64,000 bases of DNA, taken from contig NZ_CAKMSJ010000003.1 in NCBI RefSeq assembly GCF_928381505.1, forward strand, positions 1 through 64,000, read 5' to 3'. The position numbers and the translations under genes are program-made. This stretch comes from Rothia endophytica (GTDB lineage: Bacteria; Actinomycetota; Actinomycetes; Actinomycetales; Micrococcaceae). Each line of letters starts with the position of its first letter. Position 1 is the stretch's first letter. Shown here in pieces: positions 8,086 through 19,517 of this stretch. Under the pieces are notes generated by a model that saw nothing but the letters and a program-made list of their open reading frames with translations, did no database searches and was not told the origin of the DNA.

Positions 8086-9083
8086 TGCAGACTTTTACCG
8101 CTGACCAAGCAGCCGAACTCGCCGTCGTCACCCGCGGGGGCTTCACCGAATCCCGCCACGTAGGTTCGGTGGTGGTGTTGGACGCCGCCGGCCAGGTCGC
8201 TTTCTCCGCTGGAACACCCGATGAGTTAATTTACGCCCGTTCAGCTCTCAAGCCCCTGCAAACCATTGCCTCGATGAACGCGGGGGCTGAGTTGCAGGGA
8301 GCGCAAATCGCTCTAGCCTCTGGCTCCCATACCGGTTCCTTTGAACATATGAAGGTGGCGCAGGCCGTCCTTGCTGAAGCTGGTTTAACCGCTGATGACT
8401 TGCAGTGCCCGGCAGCCTGGCCCGCCGATGAGCCCAGCTATCATGCCCTCGTGCAGGCAGGTCACGGCAAGCAGAAACTGGCTTTTAACTGTTCGGGTAA
8501 GCACGCCGCTTTTCTCTGGGGCTGCGTGAAATCAGGCTGGGACACCGCCACCTACCTTGAACCCCAGCACCCCCTGCAGCAGTTGGTTTTGCAGACTATT
8601 GAGGACTACACCGGGGAGCCTCCCCAGCACGTTTCCGTTGATGGCTGCGGCGCCGCTCTAGCTGCAACATCGCTGACGGGCCTGGCCCGCGCTTATTCAA
8701 CTCTGGGCGCTGCCGCTTACAACATTAAGGCGGATGCCCGGGCAGCTACCGTTGCTACTGCCATGATTGACTACCCAGAGTACGTACACGGGGTGGGTTC
8801 CAGCGATACCGTACTTTCTGAGACTCTGGACGCCGTGGTAAAGCGTGGCGCCGAGGGAGTTCTGGCCATTGGCCTGCAAGGTGGAGCAGCCGTAGCCGTC
8901 AAAATGCTAGATGGCTCCAACCGGGCAACGTCTCTGGTAGCGGTACGCGCTCTACAGGCAGCCGGTTTAGTTGAAGCTGATGCAGCTGACCGCGCGGTAA
9001 CAGCAACCACCTTCCCCATCACCGGTGGCGGCGCCCCTGTGGGCGCTATCGAACCGGGAGCGGCTTTTGAGGAGCTGCTTTAA
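8085..9083 (+). CDS. Asparaginase II-family protein
   Basis: A 332-residue protein of the Asparaginase_II family, which is distinct from the AnsA/AnsB fold. Visible family signatures are YARSALKPLQ, LASGSHTG, FNCSGKHAAFLW, the DGCG segment and GVGSSDT. Expected reaction: L-asparagine to aspartate and ammonia, or a related amide. No signal peptide, so cytoplasmic. Its TAA stop shares one base with the ATG of the next gene (TAATG), so the two are translationally coupled. The start is supported by a probable leaderless -10 box. Confidence 0.88.
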   Translation: MQTFTADQAAELAVVTRGGFTESRHVGSVVVLDAAGQVAFSAGTPDELIYARSALKPLQTIASMNAGAELQGAQIALASGSHTGSFEHMKVAQAVLAEAGLTADDLQCPAAWPADEPSYHALVQAGHGKQKLAFNCSGKHAAFLWGCVKSGWDTATYLEPQHPLQQLVLQTIEDYTGEPPQHVSVDGCGAALAATSLTGLARAYSTLGAAAYNIKADARAATVATAMIDYPEYVHGVGSSDTVLSETLDAVVKRGAEGVLAIGLQGGAAVAVKMLDGSNRATSLVAVRALQAAGLVEADAADRAVTATTFPITGGGAPVGAIEPGAAFEELL

Positions 9084-9466
9084 TGGCGATACGGCGTAAG
9101 GTATCTGAGGACGCCGGGGCGGCGGCTCTTGCTGGCATCCAACAAGCCCTGGGTTCAGCTGACCCAGCCACAGATTTCGCGACTCTCCCCCGCACCGTCC
9201 GGGCAACCGGCGTCCGCTATCTGCTGGAGGAACTGGCAACCCTGGCTCCCGGCAACTCGGTGGAAGTGCGGGTGCCGCCCTTCGGCGTGACGCAGTGTGT
9301 GGCGGGCCCTCGACATACCCGTGGCACTCCGCCCAACGTAGTGGAGGCAGACGCGCTGACCTGGTGCCAGGTTGCCCTGGGCTTTGCCACCTGGAGTGAG
9401 AAGGCTGCACTCATCTCAGCGTCTGGGTTGCGCTCAGATTTAAGCGACTACCTGCCGCTTTTCTAG
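9083..9466 (+). CDS. Sterol-carrier-family (SCP-like) small protein
   Basis: A 127-residue protein resembling the bacterial SCP-like (SCP_3) family often annotated as sterol carrier family protein in actinobacteria. Its GNSVEVRVPPFGVTQCV and RGTPPNVVEADALTWCQVALG segments are typical. The biochemical role is unknown; a hydrophobic-ligand-binding fold is inferred. It overlaps the asparaginase gene by one base, so the pair forms an operon. No signal peptide or membrane helix. Confidence 0.75.
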   Translation: MAIRRKVSEDAGAAALAGIQQALGSADPATDFATLPRTVRATGVRYLLEELATLAPGNSVEVRVPPFGVTQCVAGPRHTRGTPPNVVEADALTWCQVALGFATWSEKAALISASGLRSDLSDYLPLF

Positions 9467-9592
9467 AGATTCAACCCATGAGCCACACGCTGGGTGGGGC
9501 GTGCTCTCGCCGAAGCCCTGTCAGGTGCATCAGTCAAGCGCTAGGTAGGCGGCTCCCCCAGGCACGCTCTAAACCGGGTAAGCTTAAGCCCC

Positions 9593-9931
9593 ATGAGCAC
9601 CCCTTCTGAGAAGACCGAAGAGACCCAGTATTCCCTGGGCCAGCATTTTGACCCTGCTACTGCACCAGAACGCGCGCAGCTGACCGTGCGCCGCGCGCCG
9701 TCCATCCCTGCTTTTGCAATTACCGGGCTGGTTTTTGGCTTAATCGTTGCGTTTGTGGTTACTCTTCTAGGGCCTGAAAACGAGAACTACACCTTTGGTG
9801 CGGTGTACGGGGTTATGGCTGTCATCTTTGGCACTGTCTGCACCGCACTGTTCATTGTGTTGGCGCTGTTGCTGGATCGCCGCTCCTCTAAGCGGCCCAA
9901 GATTTACAGTGCCACCTCAGATACTGTCTAG
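9593..9931 (+). CDS. Small two-helix membrane protein
   Basis: A 112-residue protein with a hydrophilic N terminus and two hydrophobic helices (about 38-58 and 68-95), ending in a basic tail (LLDRRSSKRPK). No enzymatic motif is seen. TAAGCT stands eight bases before the ATG, and no clear ribosome site is present, so it may be leaderless. It sits just before purF but is separated from it by a terminator, so it is probably transcribed alone. Function unknown. Confidence 0.75.
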   Translation: MSTPSEKTEETQYSLGQHFDPATAPERAQLTVRRAPSIPAFAITGLVFGLIVAFVVTLLGPENENYTFGAVYGVMAVIFGTVCTALFIVLALLLDRRSSKRPKIYSATSDTV

Positions 9932-9939
9932 GATTAATG

Positions 9940-9985
9940 GCCCATCAGCGCGAATGTACACGCCGCTGGTGGGCTTTTCTTCTTT
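9940..9985 (+). terminator. Terminator ahead of purF
   Basis: GCCCATCAGCG (9940-9950) pairs with CGCTGGTGGGC (9964-9974) with one wobble-type mismatch, followed by TTTTCTTCTTT. It ends the small membrane-protein transcript. Confidence 0.9.
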
Positions 9986-10078
9986 AAGCTCTTTACAGCG
10001 GGTAAACTAAGTTTGTTCGCTCGCTCACGTGCCCCACCCCACACGGCAGTGACGAGGCTAACCACCACACGAGAAGAG

Positions 10079-11824
10079 ATGGAAAATCGCGCTTTGGCTC
10101 GTTCCGATGGAAAACTCACCCACGATCTCGATCCCCTAGACCACGGCCCCAAAGACGAATGCGGTGTCTTTGGCGTGTGGGCTCCCGGTGAAGACGTCGC
10201 AAAACTTACCTATTACGGTCTTTACGCCTTACAGCATCGCGGCCAGGAGTCTGCCGGTATCGCAACTAGCGATGGCAAGCACCTTAGCGTCTATAAAGAT
10301 ATCGGGCTGGTTTCTCAGGTGTTTGATGAAACCACGCTGAACTCCATGCCCGGCCATATGGCCATTGGGCACTGCCGCTACTCAACCACCGGCGGCAATA
10401 TCTGGCAGAACGCGCAGCCTACCCTGGGCGACACCCCCCACGGCACACTAGCGCTGGCGCATAACGGTAACCTGGTCAACTCAGCAGACCTCTATGATCG
10501 TCTGCTGCAGAAGAATGAGGGTAAACGACCTGAGCGCGGAGAGCTAGCGCAGGGCAATACAACCGACACGGCATTGGTCACCGCTCTGCTGAAAGATCAT
10601 CATTTTGAGAGCCTCGAAGAGGCAGCTCTTGATCTACTTCCGACCCTCTCTGGCGCCTTCTGCCTGGTTTTCATGGATGAGAACACCCTCTATGCGGCGC
10701 GTGACCCCCAGGGTGTGCGTCCACTAGTCTTGGGCAGGCTTGAACGCGGTTGGGTCATAGCCTCTGAAACCGCTGCTCTGGATATCGTTGGTGCTTCTCT
10801 CGTGCGTGAGGTTGAACCCGGCGAATTCATCACGATCGATGCCGACGGCCTACGCTCCCAGCGTTTCGCTGAGGCTAAGCCGGCGGGGTGTGTCTTCGAG
10901 TATGTGTACTTGGCCCGCCCCGACACCACTATCAGTGGGCGGAGCGTTTACGAATCCCGAGTTGAGATGGGGCGCCAACTGGCGCGCGAACATCAGGTTG
11001 AAGCCGACCTCGTGATGCCCACCCCCGAATCCGGCACTCCTGCTGCCATTGGCTACGCTGAGGAATCCGGCATTCCCTTTGGCAACGGCCTCGTCAAGAA
11101 TGCCTACGTGGGCAGAACCTTTATTCAGCCTTCCCAGACCATCCGCCAGCTGGGCATTAGGCTCAAGCTCAACCCCCTGCGCAGCGTCGTGGAGGGTAAG
11201 CGCCTGGTGGTTATTGATGACTCCATCGTGCGCGGTAATACCCAGCGCGCCCTGGTCCGTATGCTGCGAGAGGCCGGAGCCAAAGAGGTGCATGTGCGTA
11301 TCTCATCCCCACCTGTTAAGTGGCCCTGCTTTTACGGTATTGATTTTGCTTCCCGCTCTGAGCTGGTAGCTAATGGCCTAACCGTTGAAGAGATTGGTAA
11401 GTCACTGGGTGCAGATTCTCTGGGGTACATCTCTGAAGAAGGCATGATTGCCGCTACCGAGCAGCCCCGCGAACGCCTCTGCACCGCCTGTTTCACGGGC
11501 AATTACCCCATCCCCCTGCCTGCTGAAGAGCGCCGGGGCAAAGCGATTTTCGATACCGATAAGAACGGCGGCCCCCTAGCCGGTACCGCCGCTGAAGTAA
11601 CGGTTGAGCGAGAGGTCGCACATAGACCAGAGCATGCCACAGCGGTTTCTATTGATACCCGCCCAGGCACCGAGGCTCTAGAGCAGAAGTTCTCCACTCC
11701 TGCCCAGAGCACCGAGCAGCAGCCCGTCACCAAGACCGGGTGCGAACCTGGCCCGGACGCCGATCTCGAGGCGCTCGTCCTCCCCGAAGACAAAGTTTCA
11801 CCCACCACCAAGAAGGGCTCATAA
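10079..11824 (+). CDS. purF: Amidophosphoribosyltransferase
   Basis: First committed step of purine synthesis: PRPP plus glutamine to phosphoribosylamine. I place the start at the ATG at 10079 (581 residues), preceded by GAGAAGAG; a TTG 66 bases upstream is less likely. The class II amidotransferase domain has Cys28 in DECGVFG, exposed after propeptide removal. The PRTase domain has VVIDDSIVRGNTQ. FTGNYPIPLP marks the end of the conserved region. The last roughly 80 residues form a low-complexity acidic/threonine-rich tail. The stop overlaps the purM start by one base. Confidence 0.96.
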   Translation: MENRALARSDGKLTHDLDPLDHGPKDECGVFGVWAPGEDVAKLTYYGLYALQHRGQESAGIATSDGKHLSVYKDIGLVSQVFDETTLNSMPGHMAIGHCRYSTTGGNIWQNAQPTLGDTPHGTLALAHNGNLVNSADLYDRLLQKNEGKRPERGELAQGNTTDTALVTALLKDHHFESLEEAALDLLPTLSGAFCLVFMDENTLYAARDPQGVRPLVLGRLERGWVIASETAALDIVGASLVREVEPGEFITIDADGLRSQRFAEAKPAGCVFEYVYLARPDTTISGRSVYESRVEMGRQLAREHQVEADLVMPTPESGTPAAIGYAEESGIPFGNGLVKNAYVGRTFIQPSQTIRQLGIRLKLNPLRSVVEGKRLVVIDDSIVRGNTQRALVRMLREAGAKEVHVRISSPPVKWPCFYGIDFASRSELVANGLTVEEIGKSLGADSLGYISEEGMIAATEQPRERLCTACFTGNYPIPLPAEERRGKAIFDTDKNGGPLAGTAAEVTVEREVAHRPEHATAVSIDTRPGTEALEQKFSTPAQSTEQQPVTKTGCEPGPDADLEALVLPEDKVSPTTKKGS

Positions 11825-12963
11825 TGACCGCAAATAAGGCAGTAACCTACGCTTCAGCAGGTGTGGACGTTGAGGCAGGTGACCGCGCCGTCGAGCTGAT
11901 GAAAGACGCGGTGAAGGCGACCCACGGCGCCGGTGTGGTGGGCGGGGTCGGCGGCTTTGCTGGCCTCTTTGACCTCTCTGTTCTGAAAGATTATCGCAAG
12001 CCCTACCTGGCGACCTCCACCGACGGTGTGGGCACCAAGGTAGCGATTGCGCAGGCTCTGGATGTTCACCACACCATTGGTCATGACCTGGTGGGTATGG
12101 TGGTCGATGACATCGTGGTCACCGGTGCCCGTCCCCTCTTCATGACCGACTACATCGCCACCGGCAAGGTGGTACCCGAGCGCGTGGCTGATATCGTGCG
12201 CGGTATCGCTGAGGGCTGTTCCCTGGCTGGTACCGCCCTGGTGGGTGGCGAAACCGCTGAGCACCCCGGGCTACTGGCTGAAGATGAGTACGACGTTGCA
12301 GGGGCGGCCACCGGCATTGTTGAGGCAGATGAGCTTTTGGGCCCGAATCGGGTACGCGAGGGTGATGTGCTGATTGCTATGGCGTCCTCAGGTATCCATT
12401 CCAACGGTTACTCCCTGGTGCGCAAGGTCATTAACGTTGCTGGCTGGGGTCTAGAACGTCAGGTGGACGAGCTGGGCCGCACTCTGGGTGAAGAATTGCT
12501 GGAGCCCACCCGCATCTACACCGCGGATTGCCTGGACCTGATTGAGGCTTTCCCCGTCAACGGTGAAGACGGGCAGACCGGTAGCGGTATTCGCGGTTTC
12601 TCTCACGTCACCGGTGGCGGACTGGCCGCTAACCTGGCACGTGTGCTGCCCCGCGGGACCGTGGGCCTGGTGGACCGTTCCAGCTGGGAAATCCCGGCTA
12701 TCTTCCGCCTCATCAGCGAGCTGGGTTCTGTACCCCAGGCTGACTTGGAGCGCACTCTCAACCTAGGTGTCGGCATGATCGCTGTAGTTGACCCCAGCGT
12801 GGCCGATGCTGCCGTGGAGCGTCTCAACAAGCGCGGGCTTCCCAGCTGGGTTCTGGGAACCGTAGAGGCAGATAACGGTGACCACCAGGGCAACTCCGAC
12901 TACGTTCAGGGCGCTAAAGGTGTGGACGGCGGCGCGGCAGTGCTGCTGGGCAACTACGCCTAA
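11824..12963 (+). CDS. purM: Phosphoribosylformylglycinamidine cyclo-ligase (AIR synthetase)
   Basis: Converts FGAM to AIR with ATP. The 379-residue product starts at the ATG in the TAATG junction with purF, so it is translationally coupled. Visible motifs are YASAGVDVEAGDRAVELMK, the DGVGTKV loop, DLVGMVVDDIVVTGA and GGETAEHPGLL, followed by the FSHVTGGGLAANLARVLP segment near the C terminus. Length and order are normal. It is the last gene of the purF-purM operon before a strong terminator. Confidence 0.97.
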   Translation: MTANKAVTYASAGVDVEAGDRAVELMKDAVKATHGAGVVGGVGGFAGLFDLSVLKDYRKPYLATSTDGVGTKVAIAQALDVHHTIGHDLVGMVVDDIVVTGARPLFMTDYIATGKVVPERVADIVRGIAEGCSLAGTALVGGETAEHPGLLAEDEYDVAGAATGIVEADELLGPNRVREGDVLIAMASSGIHSNGYSLVRKVINVAGWGLERQVDELGRTLGEELLEPTRIYTADCLDLIEAFPVNGEDGQTGSGIRGFSHVTGGGLAANLARVLPRGTVGLVDRSSWEIPAIFRLISELGSVPQADLERTLNLGVGMIAVVDPSVADAAVERLNKRGLPSWVLGTVEADNGDHQGNSDYVQGAKGVDGGAAVLLGNYA

Positions 12964-12984
12964 ATCCGTAAGGGCGCAGCAAAG

Positions 12985-13050
12985 GGGCCAGATTTTTTAG
13001 AAGAGACCATGAGCATGGTGATCTCTTCTAAAGAATCTGGCCCTTTTTTG
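12985..13050 (+). terminator. Terminator of the purFM operon
   Basis: A long hairpin: GGGCCAGATT with TTTAGAAGAGA on the left, a short loop around 13010, the complementary strand ending AATCTGGCCC, then TTTTTT. The stem is about 25 bp with a bulge. Confidence 0.95.
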
Positions 13051-13066
13051 AGGTAGGTCAAAGAAA

Positions 13067-13098
13067 AGGCACCTAGCCGCTTGGTGCGGCAGGTGCCT
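13067..13098 (-). terminator. Terminator of the DUF3073 gene
   Basis: AGGCACCT (13067-13074) and AGGTGCCT (13091-13098) pair, with GCCGC/GCGGC inside. On the minus strand the stem is followed by TTTTCTTT. A smaller hairpin (AACCCGCG/CGCGGGTT, 13113-13132) lies between it and the stop codon. Confidence 0.9.
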
Positions 13099-13131
13099 AA
13101 TATGACGGGAAGAACCCGCGTTGGGCGCGGG

Positions 13132-13341
13132 TTATCTACCGTCGTAGTCGTCAGAATATTTATCTGCGTACTGCGAATAGTCTTCTTCGTCATCCCGCCG
13201 CGGATAGGCAGATGATCGGTTGCTAGAACCCGTGCTTTTGCTGAGTTCTTTCTCAAGTGCAGTGTAATCGGTCTCGGGGCTGAAGTACTTCATCTCCCGA
13301 GCCTGACGTGTTGCTTTAGCCTTTTGACGGCCGCGCCCCAT
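13132..13341 (-). CDS. DUF3073 family protein
   Basis: A 69-residue, highly charged protein. It starts MGRGRQKAKATRQAREMKYFSPETDY, the family hallmark, and ends in an acidic tyrosine-rich tail (YSQYADKYSDDYDGR). The family is restricted to actinobacteria and commonly lies next to purM, as here, though convergently. No enzymatic motif; function unknown. The basic N terminus may contact nucleic acid (inference). Confidence 0.92.
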   Translation of the reverse strand: MGRGRQKAKATRQAREMKYFSPETDYTALEKELSKSTGSSNRSSAYPRRDDEEDYSQYADKYSDDYDGR

Positions 13342-13515
13342 GGCGAGACCCCCTCTTTATCGCTCGTATCTGGTTACCTGCTCATGCGCGCACAAGAGTA
13401 CCAGAAAAACCTTCAGTCTTTTCTGTATATAAGGGTACAGGTTTTTGCGACCATTTTCCTCCCGCTCTGCCGGTGAGACGTAAGAATGTAGTCACAAGTA
13501 TAGAGAACGGTCGTT

Positions 13516-14475
13516 TTACTGCCTTGCCAGAGTGTAGAGAGCATCCGCTACATCAGCCCTCCATAGGTAAGTAGCCCTAGCATCTGCCCTGCCTGGGCCC
13601 TGATTGATGACAGCCAGAGGCTTGCCTGCCCTCACTGTGTCCAGAGCAATTTTGTAGCTACTCATGACGGCCAGAGATGATCCCAGCACCAGTAGTGAGG
13701 ACGCGCGCTCCCCCAGCTCTCGCACCGCCTGCTTGCGCTCCGAAGGTACAGCTTCGCCAAAGTAAACCACCGCCGGTTTGAGCTTGGTTGAACCGCAGGC
13801 AAGGCAGGGCACCATGCTGAAATCGCGAATGAAACGATCGGCTAGGTCAACGTCACCGTCAGGGTTGACCTGCAGGTCGGCACCAGTTAGACGGGCAAGA
13901 TAACCGGGGTTGGCGGCGTCGATACGAGCATCCAGCGATTCACGATTCTCGTGCGCTGCGCAATCCAGGCACTCAATGGTGGATAAATCCCCGTGCAGGG
14001 TCACCACATCCCGAGCACCGGCTGCTGAATGCAGACCGTCGACGTTCTGGGTAATGATGCCAGCCAGCTTTCCCTGGGCTTGAAGATCCGCAAGAAGGTA
14101 GTGGGCTGTATTGGGGCGGGCGCGGCTCATCTGCCGCCAGCCCACAAAGGACCGCGCCCAGTAGCGTTGCCGGGCAACCGCATCGTACTTGAATTCCTGA
14201 TAGGTCATGGGCCGATGGTTTTTGAGAGAGCCCGCCGGGCCGCGGTAGTCCGGTATGCCCGAGCCGGTTGAGATACCCGCACCGGTCAACACCAGAACAT
14301 CACCCGCATCCAACAGGGCACGGACACCCGCGGCGGCGGTAGCTGGGTCGGTTGGTTCAGCGGTTTCGTTCACCACCCGCTCAATGGAGCGCAGGGCGGC
14401 GCGATGGGTTGCGGCAATGTCAGCATTAGCGCTGATGCTCTCAGCAGCACCTGCGAATCGGGTATCAATGGCCAT
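13516..14475 (-). CDS. Sir2-family NAD-dependent protein deacylase
   Basis: A 319-residue sirtuin. The NAD loop GAGISTGSGIPDYRG is at 65-79, QNVDGLH at 143-149 and the catalytic HG at 161. A zinc ribbon is formed by C169/C172 and C224/C227. An N-terminal extension of about 50 residues precedes the core. It removes acyl groups from lysines using NAD; substrates are unknown. It follows clpB on the same strand after a long inverted repeat, so co-transcription with clpB is possible but not shown. Confidence 0.94.
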   Translation of the reverse strand: MAIDTRFAGAAESISANADIAATHRAALRSIERVVNETAEPTDPATAAAGVRALLDAGDVLVLTGAGISTGSGIPDYRGPAGSLKNHRPMTYQEFKYDAVARQRYWARSFVGWRQMSRARPNTAHYLLADLQAQGKLAGIITQNVDGLHSAAGARDVVTLHGDLSTIECLDCAAHENRESLDARIDAANPGYLARLTGADLQVNPDGDVDLADRFIRDFSMVPCLACGSTKLKPAVVYFGEAVPSERKQAVRELGERASSLLVLGSSLAVMSSYKIALDTVRAGKPLAVINQGPGRADARATYLWRADVADALYTLARQ

Positions 14476-14524
14476 GGCTCTATCTTACTGAGCGATGGAT
14501 GCAGGAACAGGCTCGCGCCGGAAC

Positions 14525-14636
14525 GAAGCAAATGGGTGCGCCTGAAGCCGACTGACCCTCTCACTCCTCGCCTGTAGGCTCGTCGTGATTCATGCCAGCC
14601 CCAAGCCAGTCGGCTTCAGGCGCACCCATTTACTTC
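14525..14636. repeat. 30-bp inverted repeat with 52-base loop between clpB and the sirtuin gene
   Basis: Arms 14525-14554 (containing AAATGGGTGCGCC) and 14607-14636 (containing GGCGCACCCATTT) match over 30 bases with one mismatch. No T-run adjoins either arm, so it is not a classical terminator. The start ATG of the sirtuin gene lies about 50 bases downstream on the minus strand. Confidence 0.9.
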
Positions 14637-14649
14637 TACAGAACGTGTC

Positions 14650-17241
<2,592 letters not shown>

Positions 17242-17332
17242 TTGGTCTTCTTTCTATGAGCAGGTTGATATTTAAGATGGGTGATGGACGCCCGCTACCA
17301 CCGGTGGGACCGACCTAACCACGCCCTTTTCT

Positions 17333-17361
17333 ATAAGTTGAGTCTACTCCACTCAACTTAT
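17333..17361 (-). promoter_or_regulatory. HAIR element (HspR operator) upstream of clpB
   Basis: ATAAGTTGAGT (17333-17343), 7-base spacer, ACTCAACTTAT (17351-17361). The arms are perfect. The core TTGAGT-N7-ACTCAA matches the HspR-associated inverted repeat known from Streptomyces and mycobacteria (CTTGAGT-N7-ACTCAAG). It lies 92 bases upstream of the clpB ATG, in the divergent region shared with the amidotransferase gene. Confidence 0.9.
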
Positions 17362-17483
17362 TTGCGCTAGCATCGTTCAGAAATTTTTGGAGGCATCTCA
17401 CCCCACGAGTTTCAACTAGTAACCCCTGGCACATCTCAGTAGACTGACATGGCAGCACTAACACCATTACCCAAAGAGGATCC

Positions 17484-18200
17484 ATGACTCGCACCGCATT
17501 TGCCATCCGCCATGTAGCATTCGAAGATCTCGGTATCTACGAGCAGCTCCTCGAAGACCGTGGTTTCACCGTTGAATACCGCGATGCTGGCATTGATCCT
17601 CTCAATATGCCTGAGGTGCAAGAGGCCGATCTCTTGATTGTTTTGGGTGCCCCGATTAGTGTGAACGACGCCCAGAGCTACCCCTTCCTCTTTGAAGAGG
17701 TTGAGCTCATCAAGAACCGCCTAGAGTCCCAAAAACCCGTTATGGGTATCTGCCTAGGTGCCCAGCAAATCGCCGTGGCAGCTGGAGCCGAGGTCAGTGC
17801 CTCCGGCGTTCTAGAACTGGGCTACTCCCCGGTAGAGCTCACCGAAGCTGGTAAAAACTCCGTGCTAGCTCCCCTGGGCAACACGCCCGTTCTGCACTGG
17901 CACGGGGATCAGTTCAGCATTCCTGCCGGCAGAGAAACACTGGCAACCACCTCTGATTTTGAGAACCAAGCTTTCACTCTTGAGGACGAAGAGGGGAAGC
18001 CTTTCGCCCTAGCCCTACAGTTTCACCTAGAAGTTGACCCCCGTAAGGTTGAGCAGTGGCTCATTGCCTACACCGCTGACATCGTTGACTCGGGCCAGGA
18101 CATCGCGGTCTTCAGGCGCGAAGCGTCCCAGTACGCAGAGGATTTGACGGCAGCGTCCGCCCAGGTGCTCAACGGCTGGTTGGACGCGGTGGGCCTCTAA
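17484..18200 (+). CDS. Class I glutamine amidotransferase (GMP synthase-like)
   Basis: A stand-alone class I GATase domain of 238 residues with the catalytic triad C90 (GICLGAQ), H181 and E183 (QFHLE). There is no synthetase domain. Such proteins are usually annotated as GMP synthase-like and may hydrolyse glutamine or gamma-glutamyl compounds; the acceptor is unknown. The ATG follows AGAGGA. It is divergent from clpB and shares its upstream region, and it ends four bases from a convergent membrane-protein gene. Confidence 0.88.
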   Translation: MTRTAFAIRHVAFEDLGIYEQLLEDRGFTVEYRDAGIDPLNMPEVQEADLLIVLGAPISVNDAQSYPFLFEEVELIKNRLESQKPVMGICLGAQQIAVAAGAEVSASGVLELGYSPVELTEAGKNSVLAPLGNTPVLHWHGDQFSIPAGRETLATTSDFENQAFTLEDEEGKPFALALQFHLEVDPRKVEQWLIAYTADIVDSGQDIAVFRREASQYAEDLTAASAQVLNGWLDAVGL

Positions 18201-18204
18201 GCCC

Positions 18205-18801
18205 CTAGTCCAAGAAGTCGTACATCGACTCTTGGCGCTCAAGCTGCTCTCGCACATCATCATCGATCCCGCGGGCGGCTTCTTTAGCTTTGCGCCAGGT
18301 GGCAAGGGTCAGCAGCAGCACAGCTACGGCGAAAGCAAAAGTCAGGATGCCGGTGGTATTACCGAACCCCGCAGAAAGACCCACGAAATCGTGACCTAAA
18401 AGAGCGGACGCTGCCGAGACGGTCGCACCATCGACGCGGTCAGGAACCAGCAGCCCAAAGACGGCAGCAAGCAACCAACCGGTCAACTGCACCAGGGCTG
18501 TAACCAGCGGCAGACCTGTGGATACCCCTGCTCGCTGCAGCTTAACCTCCCGCCAGGCGTAGTAGGCAGCCAGCAGGTAAAGTGCCGCTAGGGCGGGACC
18601 GAAGCTGACAGCGAAGACAGGCACCAGAGACCCGCCTGCACCAAACAGTGACCTACCTGCGGTGATCCACAGAGCTGCCGCCACCCCCAGGGGCGCCATT
18701 AGGTAGAGACTGAGCCGGGTCAGAGTGGACCCCTGCCGGCTCAGAGTAGAGCTGCCAGGGGTTACAGTGCCATTTTCAGAAAAATTTTGCGGTAAGCTCA
18801 C
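18205..18801 (-). CDS. Four-helix membrane protein of unknown function
   Basis: A 198-residue protein with a Ser/Thr-rich cytoplasmic N terminus and four hydrophobic helices (about 28-50, 58-82, 100-122 and 145-170). A charged C-terminal tail follows (WRKAKEAARGIDDDVREQLERQESMYDFLD). I do not recognise a family. It is divergent from a HAD phosphatase gene and convergent with the amidotransferase gene. The tail could be a partner-binding segment (inference). Confidence 0.75.
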   Translation of the reverse strand: MSLPQNFSENGTVTPGSSTLSRQGSTLTRLSLYLMAPLGVAAALWITAGRSLFGAGGSLVPVFAVSFGPALAALYLLAAYYAWREVKLQRAGVSTGLPLVTALVQLTGWLLAAVFGLLVPDRVDGATVSAASALLGHDFVGLSAGFGNTTGILTFAFAVAVLLLTLATWRKAKEAARGIDDDVREQLERQESMYDFLD

Positions 18802-18850
18802 TCCCCCATTTTATGCACGTACCCGCTCATCGACCGGTAGGGTGGAGGGT

Positions 18851-19504
18851 ATGAGCAGACTTGAAGCGATTTTCTTTGACCATGACGGAACCCTGGTTGA
18901 TACCGAGCCCCTGTGGGCTGAGGCCAAAACGGCTCTCGCAGCAGACTATGGCAAGACCTGGACCGAGGAAGATTCGCTGGCATGCCTGGGGCGCCCCGCC
19001 ACCGTAACTTTTGAACGAATGCATGCGCTCGGCATTGACGCTCCGGCAGACGAACTCTATGCAAGCCTTAAAGAGAAAATGGGTGTTCTGCTGTCTGAAG
19101 CAACCATTACCCTACTTGAGGGCATCCCCGAACTCTTGGACGAAGTTGCTGCAGCTGGTGTACCTGCCGGGATCGTCACCAACGCCACCACCGCCGTCGC
19201 CCAGCGCACAGCAGACCTAGGGCCCGAGGGCCTGTTTGCCACCATTGTGAGCGATGAGCACGTCACCCAGGCCAAGCCCAACCCCGAGCCCTACCTGCTG
19301 GCTGCCAAAAATTTGGGCGTTAACCCCGCCAACTGCGTAGCAATTGAGGATTCAGATTCAGGCACACAAAGTGCAGTGGATGCAGGCATGAAGGTAGTTG
19401 TGGTGCCGGGTCTCATCTCTGTGCCCAAGAACCTAGGTCACGCTCGCATGAAGCACTCGGAGCTCTCTCTGGCTAAGATTCGCGCGCTGGTTGACGAAGA
19501 CTAA
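18851..19504 (+). CDS. HAD-superfamily hydrolase (beta-phosphoglucomutase-like)
   Basis: A 217-residue HAD phosphatase. It starts at the ATG at 18851 preceded by GGAGGG, giving MSRLEAIFFDHDGTLVDTEPL with the DxDGT nucleophile motif. Motif II lies near GIVTNA, and motif IV is IEDSDSG. A helical cap sits between motifs I and II. Family enzymes act on sugar phosphates; the precise substrate is not evident. A longer reading frame upstream overlaps the divergent membrane gene and is rejected as a start. A bidirectional terminator follows. Confidence 0.9.
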   Translation: MSRLEAIFFDHDGTLVDTEPLWAEAKTALAADYGKTWTEEDSLACLGRPATVTFERMHALGIDAPADELYASLKEKMGVLLSEATITLLEGIPELLDEVAAAGVPAGIVTNATTAVAQRTADLGPEGLFATIVSDEHVTQAKPNPEPYLLAAKNLGVNPANCVAIEDSDSGTQSAVDAGMKVVVVPGLISVPKNLGHARMKHSELSLAKIRALVDED

Positions 19505-19517
19505 ACCTCTAATCCGA

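Noticed and set aside
11740..11823. Longer purM with an N-terminal extension
   Set aside because: The extension lies wholly inside purF in another frame. The TAATG junction gives the family-standard N terminus.
18725..18850. Longer HAD protein starting at 18725
   Set aside because: The extra residues overlap the divergent membrane gene, and the ATG at 18851 has a strong ribosome site and the family N terminus.
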